Origin: Pelargonium nanum
Taxonomy: Eukaryota > Streptophyta > Magnoliopsida > Geraniales > Geraniaceae
Direction: 5' to 3'
Assembly (NCBI GenBank): GCA_036897485.1
Contig: JAYMTF010001939.1
Span: forward strand, 1 to 20,533
DNA: 20,533 bases
Shown: piece by piece, positions 1 through 10,500 of the stretch
Numbering within the stretch: the stretch's first letter is position 1
Layout of the letters: each line of letters starts with the position of its first letter
The notes under the pieces: model-generated
What the model saw: the letters and a program-made list of their open reading frames with translations, nothing else
The model's database searches: none
Told to the model about the DNA's origin: nothing
Translations under genes and position numbers: made by a program

Positions 1-2906
1 TCCAACAACCCTATCAGGGTAAAGCGTGCCATCTTTGTTGAACACAACTCGTCCAAGGTATTCAAGATTAACCTGACATTCCATCGTGTTATATCACTTA
101 AATAGTCCCAGAATAAAAAATATAAAAAATAAATAAACAAAAAAGATGAATTACAAGAACCAAGATTTGTTACCAACATTTGAAAACCGATAACTTTTTT
201 TTTTTTTAAATTTGAGGCAAAAATAAAATAACATACACATTATTGCGGGTCAAAATGCATATATGTTAACATACTATGTCAAAACTGTAATATGCATACT
301 GCTTTACCTGATGCACAATACCAGAACCAGGTGGGACAACCAGCATGTTATCAAAAGCTGTAGAACCCCATTTTAGAAAAGCAAATCTCTCCTTGTTTCT
401 CTGGAATTCAAGCTCCATATTTGCTTGCACTGCATTTTCTGACCTTGCAACATCAACTTGAACTGAATGATCAACAACGAGATCTACAGGAACCTGTATA
501 AAGATGGTGTTTAAAACAATCATAATAAGAAAATTGCAAAAGAAAAATGGAAAATAACAAAAACTGGTGCATCAAGCAAGATACAATTAGACAACATTTA
601 TTCAGTTTCTTTAATGAACAAATAAAAATATTACACAGAAATTTATTTGATAGAACAAAGAACACATTTCTTCAAGGTCTCTACAGAAAATTATGGCATC
701 TAGGTATACATCGAAACTAAAAACTAGTACAATGAATATAAAAGGTGGATTAATTATCTTTAATATAGCATTCAGAATGTGAAAAGGCATAATGGTATCA
801 TAGCTGTTAAAAGTATTATGCATCTCAATTCAAAATTGCATGCATTATCACCTAAATGGCTAAAACACCAGTCCAGAGAGAGAAAAATTTAGTACCAACA
901 TACATATAAATCCTAAGAAAAAATTACATGCAGATGGTAAAAGGGATGCTTACCAAGGGATTGATCTTCTTAGCATCGCTGCCAAGCTTATTCATGGCAT
1001 CACGCATGCAGGCCAGGTCAACCACAGCTGGTACTCCAGTAAAATCCTGTTAACAGATATGAATTGTGAGTGGAAGAGTATTTATTCATAACAATATCTT
1101 TTTTCCACTTAAGTCATTACCCATACCTGCAAGAGGACACGAGCAGGTTTGAAGGGGATTTCAACTTGTTTTGGAGAAGTTTTTTCCCAGTCAATAATCT
1201 TCTCAACATCCTCCTTGGTAACTTGGAAGTTGTCACAGTTTCGAATTGCAGATTCAAGAAGTATTCTTATTGAGTAAGGGAGCTTATCTGTTATTCATAC
1301 CAGGACAACATGAGTGATTTATTTCCTTTAAGCACAGGGGAGAAACAATAGCCTGTAGGAAATGTTAACGTGCTATACAAGGATTGCATCACAAATTAAT
1401 TATCCATGTAACCATAGAAGCTATGAATGACCTTGTAACCAAACTATCTGATAGAGGAAGTGGGGACTGGTCTCAAAACCAAAATGAATCACTAATGATT
1501 TAATTTTATAATGCAAATATGCCTGGCAGGAAAAGGTAGATACACCATAGGAGAAAGGTATTACAAAACCAAAATCAAAAGAAAATACAAATATAGTAAC
1601 AAGTTATAGAGCATTACCAATCCTTGGATCATTCAAGGCAGTGAGGCTGTAAAACTTTCCAAACTCGCCACCACCTGGCTTAGGAAGGTTGGTCAAGATT
1701 CCCTTGAAAGGATGCTCAGAAGCTGAAACCAAACATAAAAGATTATCAAAACAGACATTACATCAGCATAACACAGGCGAAAGAAATGAAATCTAATCTC
1801 CATCTAAACATCCCTGATTCAATAAAATAAAATTTGCCAAGCATATTTCAATTCAGAGTTTTAACAATTGAGCAATAATGTCATAAAGTCAATGCAAATA
1901 TTATCATAAGACCATGTGAATATCATCATTTCCACTGATCAATGAGCTCAATCTGTTCTTCCTCGATCTTACCTCTAACATCTTTAGAAGACTCCATCCA
2001 AAAACACTGACCATTTTACAACGAATAACAACTGTTCTGATTTTATTTATGTATCTAGTCTAACTCATTACCTCAAAAATCAAAGCGTGCACAATCAGAT
2101 TATCACAGCACAATTTTCCAGTTCCTATACATTCTTTACCTCCATTTTCCATGATCAATCAAATATATCCATAAGCTCACTCTGTTCTTCCTCAATCTTA
2201 CCTCTAACATCAATAGATGACTCCATCCAAAAACATTGACCTCAATGTTTTCAATGAGAAACAACTTTTCTGATTTAAAAAATGAGAAGAGTGAAAAATC
2301 AGAGATATGAAGCGCAATTTTCCAGGTCCTATACTTTCATTTCCTTCATTTTCCTCACCGAAAACACAAACAAACTCAAATCTAAGCTCAATCAACACTA
2401 AAACCCAATCAAACAACAAAATCAACTCAGAAATAAAAAACGCACACAATCAGAGTACCGAAGCGCAATTTTCCAGGTCCTACACACTCACTACCTCCAT
2501 TTCCCTCATCGAAAACACAAACAAACAAAAACACAACCAAATCTAAGCTCAAACAACACTAAAAACCAAATCAAACAACAAAACAAACGCGTTAAAACAA
2601 TCAGACGCCAGAAACAGTAACAGTACCCATGGAAGCGATCCTCCTCTGAAACTGCTCAACCACCGGAGCAACCGCCCTGATCTGAGTCCGCAAACCTCCA
2701 GATGACCTCCAATCGACCCCGTGGCTCCAGCGCGGGACGGAGCTCCGGAAAGACCGGACGGCGGAGTAGAAGCTCAGAGATCGGCTCTCAGCCGAGGGCG
2801 CGAGACACCGCGAGAGAGGCGAGGACACGAGGCGTGACCTAGACGACGAAGCGGCCGCTCTGATGATAGAGGAGGCCGAGGACAAGGAAGCCGCAGATTT
2901 ATACAT
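1..2906 (-). CDS. ACO: Aconitate hydratase, mitochondrial-type, 5' part of gene (partial)
   Basis: Aconitase converts citrate to isocitrate with a 4Fe-4S cluster, in the TCA cycle (mitochondria) and glyoxylate/citrate metabolism (cytosol). Six coding exons are visible: 2627-2906, 1618-1722, 1127-1287, 954-1046, 308-493 and 1-72. All have GT donors and AG acceptors and keep the frame, giving residues 1-299 of a family usually near 990-1000; the rest lies left of the window. Residues 1-93 are rich in Ser, Arg and Ala with few acids, as expected of a mitochondrial targeting peptide. The conserved core starts at A94 ([10 protein letters not shown]), followed by [37 protein letters not shown] and the substrate-region motif DHSVQVD (D221-H222-S223). 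The cluster cysteines lie outside the window. The ATG at 2904-2906 was chosen because plant mitochondrial aconitases begin Met-Tyr; the TTG upstream is not needed. An oddity is SLTAL where the family usually has SLPAL. Identification is very secure; isoform (ACO2 or ACO3) is not. Confidence 0.96.
1941..2240. repeat. Intron 1 tandem duplication A (about 229-bp offset)
   Basis: About 70 bp starting at 1941 recurs at 2171: both copies read ...CTGTTCTTCCTC(G/A)ATCTTACC, then CTCTAACATC and GACTCCATCCAAAAACA(C/T)TGACC. The offset of the shared core is 229 bp. It lies in aconitase intron 1 (1723-2626), so it lengthens the intron without touching coding sequence. Confidence 0.75.
2309..2590. repeat. 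Intron 1 tandem duplication B (151-bp period), with an older third copy
   Basis: The block beginning GAAGCGCAATTTTCCAGGTC at 2309 is repeated at 2460, an exact 151-bp offset. Later shared stretches include CGAAAACACAAACAAAC, AATCTAAGCTCAA and AATCAAACAAC. A more diverged relative starts near 2083 (GCGTGCACAATCAGATTATC, then CACAATTTTCCAGTTCCTATA). This block and duplication A account for roughly 600 bp of the 904-bp first intron. Confidence 0.8.
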
Positions 2907-2922
2907 GGCGACGATCAAGCAT
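2899..2922 (-). promoter_or_regulatory. Overlapping upstream ORF at the aconitase start codon
   Basis: An ATG at 2920-2922 opens a seven-codon reading frame (MLDRRHV) that ends at a TAA at 2899-2901, so it overlaps the main ATG (2904-2906) in another frame. A second tiny frame (MTL) lies upstream at 2980-2991. If both are in the mature leader, a scanning ribosome meets two short frames first. The sequence shows the frames; a translational role is inference and needs the transcription start to be upstream of 2991. Confidence 0.4.
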
Positions 2923-2989
2923 TCAGATGCACAGACACAGACGCAAGAAAGTTATGGCGATGATGTTGCAGATAACGATTCACAGAGTC

Positions 2990-3580
2990 ATGTAGGAGAA
3001 AGCTAACAAAATTGAAAATGAGAGAGAGAGAGAGGCGCGTGGAGAGCGAGAGCGAGTCTGGTTCTAGGGCTGCGTGCCGGAATTTCTAGGAGTGGACTGA
3101 GCTGAGGTGGTCATGGGAGGGGGGATCAGGTGCGGGCAGTTATAGGTTAGTGGTGTGTGGTTGGGAGTGATCGCGTGGATACACGTGGCGCGTGGGAGGG
3201 GCGCGCGGGTCTTGCGGGGGGTGTGTGGGTGTGGAGGAGAGATTGTTCGAAAATTCTTTTGGAACTTTCGCAAGTTGTTGCGTCGGCGTATTGTTCGCGT
3301 TTTGATGAATCGGTTCAAAGCTAGTTTTATATGCGTGGTCCAATCAAACTCGTTTTGATTTGGGAAATGTTGCAATTTGGTCCAATATTTTCATTTTCTT
3401 TTGAATTGGTATTTGATTTGATTTTTGTTTCAATTTGTTCCTCAATTATTCAGTATTTTCGGATTTTAGGTCTGACTTTTGCTGTTAAAATAGTTATAGA
3501 AAGGTAGGCTGGCCCACAAAATGGAGGGCTGGTTTGTTTAAAAATTATCGGCTCTGTGAGAATCGTATGGCCCATAAAAA
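2990..3580 (-). promoter_or_regulatory. Aconitase promoter and leader region
   Basis: This 590-bp stretch upstream of the aconitase ATG is clearly more GC- and CpG-rich at its near end than the surrounding DNA. Visible motifs on the gene strand are a pyrimidine (TC)n patch at 3020-3035, an ABRE/G-box core CACGTG at 3182-3187 in the context ACACGTGGC, a TATA-like TATAAAA at 3325-3331 with an ATTGG (CCAAT complement) just upstream near 3340, and two GGCCCA site II-type motifs at 3511-3516 and 3569-3574. The TATA-like box would give a leader near 390 nt. The pyrimidine patch alone would suit a shorter one. The motifs are seen; their use is inferred. Confidence 0.5.
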
Positions 3581-3627
3581 GTTGACGATTCCTTGGCCTT
3601 TTTCAACACAAAAGATATGTACATAAC

Positions 3628-3645
3628 TATATATATATATATATA
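3628..3645. repeat. (TA)9 microsatellite
   Basis: An uninterrupted run of nine TA units lies in AT-rich intergenic DNA about 720 bp upstream of the aconitase start. It is a likely length-polymorphic marker; no other role is visible. Confidence 0.9.
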
Positions 3646-4785
3646 ATAAAAAGCATATGAGAGGAAGAAGAAAAATTCAATTGTGATTACTTGAGTTAGA
3701 CCACAGAAAATGATATGTTGCTTCAATTTGTACCCCAACTATGAAAATTTACTTTAAATTAGTTCAATCCAAAATTGTGTAGTTAAATGGGATGTCATCC
3801 CATCTAGTTTAACCTTTTTTTTTTATATAATTCATGGAAACAATATTGTGATGTGGTGTCTATATAAACAGCATAGTTTTGTTTTTCATAAAATATGACA
3901 TCATTCTTTGCACATCCATCTTGTATATCATCATTTTCTATAAACAAGTGTTTAGTCATCTCCACATACTCTAAGCCATCAACTTGTTTTCATATAAAAT
4001 AAATGTCATGTCATCTTAATTTAATAGTGCACTTACATATCAGACGAATTTGAAACAGATTTGCGTAGTTGTAAGACTAAATTATAACGCTATTAATAGT
4101 TCAAAACTAAATTAAAACATAAACCAAAATCACACCAATATAAAACAAAATATATAATTTAAGAACCAAAATAAAACATTTCCTACTATTAAAAGCAATA
4201 ATTTCTTCAATGTGTGAAACCACATGTACACATATATTACAAATTGAAAAAAAGTCAAAGACCTCATCACAACCTCTAAGTAAACATTTGTGTACTATTG
4301 ACATGATTGGTATGGCCCCTCTCCCACCTCTAATGGTCAGTTTAGTACTACACATTACACAAAACCAACTATATTCTTAATATTTTAGCTTTATGAGACA
4401 ACCTGGCTCTCACTTCCTTCTAATGGTCAAGAATAGTACTAAACTACACAAGCTAAAGTTGAAAAAGATATATTAGGACTTTAAAAGTTAGTAGGTATCA
4501 AAACTAGAAAAAATTAAAAGCATTTTGAGACTGTTTTATCACCAGATGATCTTAAGGGTGTGCTCTAATATTGACCCAGTGCATTAAAATAAAAATTTGT
4601 TAGGTATTGGCCTTGATCTACTAACTCCAAGCATAATCACATAGCTGTAAACCAGACAAACTCTGTCTGAACTACAATCTTGTTCCCTTTGAAATAGCAA
4701 AACCACACCAAGTATCATAACTAGGACACAAAAATAGACGAATACCATACCACAAGTACGTGATATATACCAGCACAATTAGAGA
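3646..4785. other. AT-rich intergenic DNA, no gene seen
   Basis: Only short chance reading frames occur here, none resembling a protein family. A small near-palindrome (ATGGGAT-GTC-ATCCCAT, about 3787-3803) and a weak local repeat (CTAATGGTCA near 4330 and 4422, each followed closely by AGTACTA) are the only structures noted. Confidence 0.6.
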
Positions 4786-5157
4786 TAGATCTCGCAATTT
4801 GTGCAGTAACACGACATACGACAAAATGTTATCGTGTCGGTGTGGGAGAGGCCCAAGTTTAGTAATTGTTTGGTGTTCGTGTTGCGTCTTTAAAACACAC
4901 ACACCTACAACACGCACAATAAAGAACATATTTGTGAATTAATCCTATTAATGTGACAACCGTGTTGTGTCAAAAGCGTTGGCTCTATAATTCAAAGTGT
5001 GCAAGGTCGTGTTCGTGTCGACGCGGACCATTTAGTTATCATGTTAAACGTTCGTGTTCAACCGTTCAACACAATTACTTAACGTGCCGTATTCGTGTTG
5101 GGTCATGCAATACACAATCAATATTCATAACAACGTACACACGAATTGACAGCTCTA
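4786..5157. mobile_element. Degenerate hAT-like MITE
   Basis: The right end, read inward, is TAGAGCTGTCAATTCGTGTG. The left end, read inward, is TAGATCTCGCAATTTGTG, an imperfect terminal inverted repeat. The interior is made of CGTGTTCGTG/ACACGACA-type words. The right terminus matches the left terminus of the element at 7834 (TAGAGCTGCCAATTTG) at 14 of 16 positions, so the two belong to one family. The ends fit the hAT terminal pattern (YARNG...). I could not find a convincing 8-bp target duplication here, which suits an old copy. No transposase is present. Confidence 0.55.
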
Positions 5158-5400
5158 AACAAACCCATAACAATCTCTCTCATTAAGCTCTATCCTTAGA
5201 TTATCCAAAGGGCAAAAACAAGCTTCTCATGTCCAAAAACCCAAAAGCCTCACTAGCTTCAAATCAAAAGTTCAAAACCCATTTCAGATACAAATAAGCT
5301 AATGTCTCAGAGACTTAGACAAGCATATATTTTCAGAGCAACAATAGCTATAATCAAATTAGATTAAAGTATAAAACAATAACAGTTTCAAGACACACAA

Positions 5401-5815
5401 GATCATAAATATAGGATTAGGAGCTACCAAAAACTTGATTATATTAAAATACAATTGAATGACCTTAATGATTAGACATCCTTAACACATAATCAAAACA
5501 ACAAACATTCTAAATAAGCAAAACAATTTTACTTTTATGACATACAACATCATAAATATAGGATTAGAAACTAGCAAAACACAATTATAGTGAAGTACAA
5601 TAGAATTATCTTGATAATTAGATATCAATAACCCACAATCAAAACAACAAACAGTTACCAAACAAGCAAACCAAAACAATAACACTTGTAAGGCATACAA
5701 GATCATAAATATAGGATTAGGAGCTAGCAAAAACACACTTATAGTAAAGTAAAATTGAATTATCTTGATAACTAGACAGCAATAACACATAATCAAATCA
5801 ACAAAATGTTACCAA
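5401..5815. repeat. About 150-bp tandem repeat, three copies
   Basis: The phrase ATCATAAATATAGGATTAG begins at 5402, 5549 and 5702, so spacing is 147 then 153 bp. Each copy continues through TAGCAAAA, TATAGTRAAGTA, GAATTATCTTGAT and ATAATCAAAACAACAAA with scattered changes. A fourth, diverged relative (GAATTAGGAACTAGCAAAAC) starts near 5975. The array lies 430-850 bp past the stop of the small gene at 6249-6638. Confidence 0.85.
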
Positions 5816-5870
5816 ACACAAAAATATAAATCTGCCTTCCTATTTCCTTATAATTGTGAACTTCTTAATC

Positions 5871-6175
5871 AATTAGAGACTAAAATTCAATCTAATATTA
5901 GGCAAAACCAGAAACGGATCTGAAGCAACATCTAAGTTTTTAGGATCTTATTATCAGTCACAGTTCTATTTATGAATTAGGAACTAGCAAAACACCATTA
6001 TAGTAAAGTAGAATTGAATGTTCAAAACAAAATGTAATCAAAACAACAAACAATTAGAGACTAAAGCAATCATAAAACACAATCTAGGAAGGCAAAATCA
6101 GAAACAGATCTGAAGCAATTATCTCAATTTTTGTTGTTGTTGATCTTATTATCAATCACAGTTCTATTTAACATA
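5871..6175. repeat. 181-bp offset duplication overlapping the repeat array
   Basis: AATTAGAGACTAAA at 5871 recurs at 6052. Both copies continue with AGGCAAAA(C/T)CAGAAAC, GATCTGAAGCAA and GATCTTATTATCA(G/A)TCACAG, then TTCTATTTA. The downstream flank of the small gene has therefore gone through at least two rounds of tandem duplication with different unit lengths. Confidence 0.75.
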
Positions 6176-6248
6176 TATTTTCACATAAACTCAACCAAAT
6201 CACCAGTTTCTACACAATCTACAACAAGAAGATTCAACAAAGTTTCAT

Positions 6249-6638
6249 TCAGTGAGCAACAATAGCATCACCTCCAAAAGCATCAATTACCGAATCAGTT
6301 GACTCAGGCTCTGCAACATCAGTTCTCTGACACAAGAAAGCCTTAGCCGCCACGAGCTTCTTCCTCTGCGGGAACCGTGGACCGAAGATCCTCCCGGAAA
6401 AGGAGGGAAACACGTCGCCCATCCCGACCTGAGATTCTCCGCCGGAAGTCGGGGCCATCGGCGGCGGACACGGGCGGTGGAGGTGGATCTGGAAGAGCGA
6501 GTTGATTCGGTGAGATCTGGCGCTGATTCGCGAGTCCCGGAGCTGCGCGAGCGCGCCGGGTTTGAGGTACTTCAGGTACGGCTCCGCCGATCTGGTGGAA
6601 GGCCTGTGGCTGTGGTGAGCTCGAGCTCGGCGGTTCAT
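6249..6638 (-). CDS. Small basic plant protein of unknown function (129 residues)
   Basis: This is a single-exon gene. Its ATG sits in a good plant context (A at -3) directly after a (TC)n leader. The protein starts with an Arg/His-rich segment (MNRRARAHH), then KYLKPGALAQLRDSRISARS (residues 24-43), a Pro-rich linker (55-63), then FSGRIFGPRFPQRKKLVAAK (residues 80-99) and an acidic/hydrophobic tail ending VIDAFGGDAIVAH. I believe the two motif blocks and this tail are shared with small uncharacterised plant proteins, but I cannot name the family. No signal peptide, membrane segment or catalytic motif is visible. The basic N-terminus might favour a nuclear location or nucleic-acid contact; that is only inference. 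GC content is much higher than the flanks, as expected of real coding sequence. Confidence 0.8.
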   Translation of the reverse strand: MNRRARAHHSHRPSTRSAEPYLKYLKPGALAQLRDSRISARSHRINSLFQIHLHRPCPPPMAPTSGGESQVGMGDVFPSFSGRIFGPRFPQRKKLVAAKAFLCQRTDVAEPESTDSVIDAFGGDAIVAH

Positions 6639-6800
6639 GGTGTAGAGAGAGAGAGAATCGGAAGGTTCTAGAGAGAGAAGCGGAGGGTTTTTAGAGAGAG
6701 AGGGGTTTGAGGGTTTTAGAGTGAGAGAGTGTAGCGTTTCGTGTAAGATTTGGCAGGAGAAAAGGGCGGGAAAACTATGGAGGGAGACACGTGATTTTGG
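6639..6800 (-). promoter_or_regulatory. Leader and proximal promoter of the small gene
   Basis: Three GA runs (6645-6656, 6670-6678, 6692-6702) read as (TC)n on the gene strand within 70 bp of the ATG, a typical plant pyrimidine-rich leader or Y patch. AAAACCCTC/AAACCCC words between about 6684 and 6718 resemble telo-box cores but lack the final TA. A perfect G-box CACGTG lies at 6788-6793, about 150 bp upstream of the ATG. Function is inferred from motif type and position. Confidence 0.45.
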
Positions 6801-7578
6801 ATGTTTGATATTTTTGTGCCATTTGGGAGATTTGTGGTCCCATTTTTCACTTGCTTACAACTTTAAATTACAAATGTCGATTTGGCCGTCGGATCAGATT
6901 TTTATTTTAAATCAAGCTCTGACTCTGTGGGAGTTTGATCCGACATTCTTTCGGGTTATGCGTGAGAACATGAGATTTGTTCATCCCGCTATTCTTCAAT
7001 GAACAATCAACCAAACCTGATGTCAAGGTCAGGTCCATCTTAAACTCTTGGGTTAGAATTCAGCTCGAAGTTCAACAAAAGGTAGAAATTTGGACTCCAT
7101 GTTGGATTCTTATCTAAATTATACGGATTCAAATAGATAAAAAGAGTAATTCAAGTCATCGGACCGGAACATTGAGTAAAAACACATTTATATATAAAAC
7201 TTAGGTCGATCCAATATATGTAATTATTAAACAATAAAACTAATGAAAAATAACCCGATAAAAATATTTGTGTTTTGGCCCGTGACCTGCATTGTCAGGT
7301 ATAGCAGTAGCATGATTTTTCTAGAGTTTTCTTACTGTTCTTTCATGCAAAGAGCCAATAAATTATAAAATTGTTGCAAAATCAACCTCAGTAAAACTAA
7401 TCATTCACTCTGGTTTTGCCTTACAAAATTGAAAAAGAGCCCAAGAGCTCTTTGAGAAAATAAAAGTACAAAGATAGACTAATAATCAACACTACAAATA
7501 CAATACAACATCAATATGGGAGAGCTTCATACCAATACAAAATTCAGCCACAGTTTGTAGTTCTGCTAACTCTTTGAA
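6801..7578. other. Intergenic DNA between the small gene and the RRP6L3 3' end
   Basis: No supported gene. The right part must hold the 3' untranslated region of RRP6L3, whose stop is at 7579-7581. A stretch near 7257-7305 (GATAAAAATATTTGTG ... GCATTGTCAGGTA) resembles one near 17158-17218, suggesting a dispersed decayed repeat. Confidence 0.55.
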
Positions 7579-10500
7579 TCAAGCTTTCTTAGAAGGATTG
7601 AATACGCTGAATTCCCCGAAGTCCCTTCTACCACTGGCAAAAACAACGCTCGTTATCAAATCCTTTGGAAAAATGAAAGAGAATTTTCAGTTAGTTATGC
7701 ATCAAATTCGATGATTAGAACCGCTCGAGATTGTAGCACTATATGCATATGAGGGTACAAGGGAGAAAGCGGACACTTATTTTGGGACGGGGGAATGTAA
7801 TACCATGATAAAAGTTAGACCTGTGCATGGTTCTAGAGCTGCCAATTTGGGACGCTACGTGACCCGTTACAAACATGACACGATTTAAACGTGTTTGGAT
7901 ATGGCATATCTATAAGCATGGCGTATTCGTGTTAGACCTGTGAAACATGGACGACATATTTCTGCAATTTATGTTAAAATGATAATTTGATATTATTAAA
8001 GCATGGCCTAAGTTAATCACCTAATCTCTTCTCTTATTTGTCTCTCCTGTCATTTACTTTCATCCCATCTCCTCTCTCACTCACACCCTCACATCTATTG
8101 TCTATTGCGCCGAACATAAAATAGCGAAATCAGAGAATGAGAGCAGCATCAACACTCACATCATCTCTCGTTCGAAGCAAAATCGACGCAAACACAACAC
8201 ACCAACATGAATATTAAATGTGCGTGTTTGTGTTGACTCATGAAGGCTATACCGCATACATAACCTTTAACACGACACAAATTGTCAGTTCTACTTGGTT
8301 CCTTAATTGAAGGAGTCTAATTATAAACCTAGCCAAGCATTTAACGGCTCGTTAAAAGCTTGGCTCGTATAAGGTTCAAACTTGATCAGTTGATCCCAAT
8401 GAAATGTGTAAAGCAGATAAGAAAAATCGAGTAGGGGTCAAGCAGTAGCATACCTATGCAGTACGTCCCAGCCAGCAGGTAAGAACCGAGGATGGACGGC
8501 TTCCACAAAAACTTGTCTCCACCTTTGACAAAATTGACTGACACCATCGTCCCCATATTCACTAAGAAGATGATCCACAACTAGTTTTCCATGAGGGCCG
8601 TGCCCTAATAACGATAATTTTGAATTATGTTTAGGTGCAGCTTCTCCATCATATCTGTAGGGGAAGTCAACCGATCCGTTTGGTGGATTTTCGCTCCCAC
8701 AATTATCATCAGCACTTCCATTACAGGCATGCTTCGTATTATCATGAATAGCAGAGGTCTCTAACTCAGAACACAATGAGGGTATGCTCTCACCGTTCTC
8801 TGTTACTGCAAAAGATTCTCCATCTTCACTTTTGTCAAATGGTCCTGCCAAAGAAGAGCGCGAATGTGAATAATATACACATTCAACTTTTGGGGTATCT
8901 GGAATGCAATTTTCAATCGTGTTACCTGAATTATTTTCCTGCTCTTTTTCGCTCCTAGTAGAATGTTTTAAAGACAAGCCTTTCTTCTTCTCGAGTCTCC
9001 TTCTCTCGTGAGGACTCATGCCAACTAGCAAAGCTCGTTCTAAATCTTCCTCGGTTATCTCCCTTCCTCCATAGTATCTCATTACGGTCTACGAAAGAAA
9101 ATTGAATTACGTCCATATTCTTCCAAAAGACGCACTTAAAAATATTGAAATGCTAGGTGTTAGATAAAAGTGTTTGTGGAAATACAATATAGAATTAGAT
9201 CCCGGTTACTCAGAAATACCATCAAATCTATCAGTCTGATCCATTATTTTAATTACAGGAAGAAAAAGTAAAACAGAACCGAACAAGTTAATATAACACT
9301 CAAATTGGCAACAACAAAATGTATGCTTGTACCTGAGTCAGTTCTTCGCGGCGTTTGGATGGCATTCTCGGCCCGTGGCGCAAAAGAGCCATTGCAGCTA
9401 TTCGCAATTGTAAAGGAGATACACCTGCTTCCTCTAAGTTTTTTGAGTCAGATGACCTTTGGGGCTGCCCTGAATCCACTACTTTACGAATGAACAGTGG
9501 AATTCCAAATTCTTTAGCAATTTGTTTCTTATACTTCTCAGCTGCCGCATGAGCGATCTCATGACAGTCAACGCAAAGTAGGACGATGTCGTGAGAACGG
9601 TGACTTTTCAAATGCTCAGGGAAGTGCACTCTGTAGCACGAGGGAATTACCCGGTAACGCAAGTAGTGATTATCTTCTCCACATCCGACACAAATGTTTC
9701 TCTTACTTTGGATGTAGAAGTCATTATCTTCATCTTCGGGGCGGCCTTTTGGTTCAAAAAGGAGCATTATGGCAGGCGGGTCTTCATCAACAAGTTTTGC
9801 TAGATCTCGACGAAGATACCTGAAAGATAGCAATGATGATCACAATTCACATCAAATGCAAGTGCAAAACACATTGTAGTTTGGGTAGAGATAAAAGTTG
9901 ACAAATCTAACTAACCATTCCAGCTTTCGTCGATCACAGTAACATAGCAACCTTCCATCATCTGCATAGATTCTACAGTTATGGTAAACTGGAGATTTGC
10001 AAGAGAATTTTTGAACAAACATCTCTCGAGAAGACTTCCGAGCAACTTGCTTCCGATGTTTATACCCATTTTGTTTGGGAACTACTTTATTTGTAAGCTT
10101 CTGGTTACAGTTTACCAATAAAGCGTAATTAAACACGGACAATGGGCAACCCCCATTTCCAGCTAAGTGCTTTTGAAGGATGACTGGCAAAAAATCATCC
10201 GGGTTGTGTATCTCGTCCTGCCACAGATAATAGAAATCGTCCAAATGACTGCAAACAACAGGAGATGGAGATGAGAGAAAATTTGAACTCAAAGAATCCA
10301 CATTTAGATCAGCTTCAGCAATGATGCTACATATTTCTGTGGTTGCGGTGGGAACTTTTTCTGCAAGAGCAATAATGGCTTGATCTGATAACACATATCT
10401 CAAACTCTCATCATGCAGTCGAGCCTGGAAATAGGGCACATACCAGAGTAAGTTTAAATAACTGCAGTGCAGTTCCCGAGCATCCTCTCCGTGATAATGA

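Noticed and set aside
3064-3375. Open frames of 67-103 codons on both strands upstream of aconitase
   Set aside because: They are low-complexity readings of a GC-rich promoter, with Pro/Thr/His or Arg/Gly bias and no family resemblance.
9305-9803. Plus-strand open frames opposite the HNH-like exon
   Set aside because: They are antisense shadows of RRP6L3 exon 10, whose minus-strand frame is clearly conserved.
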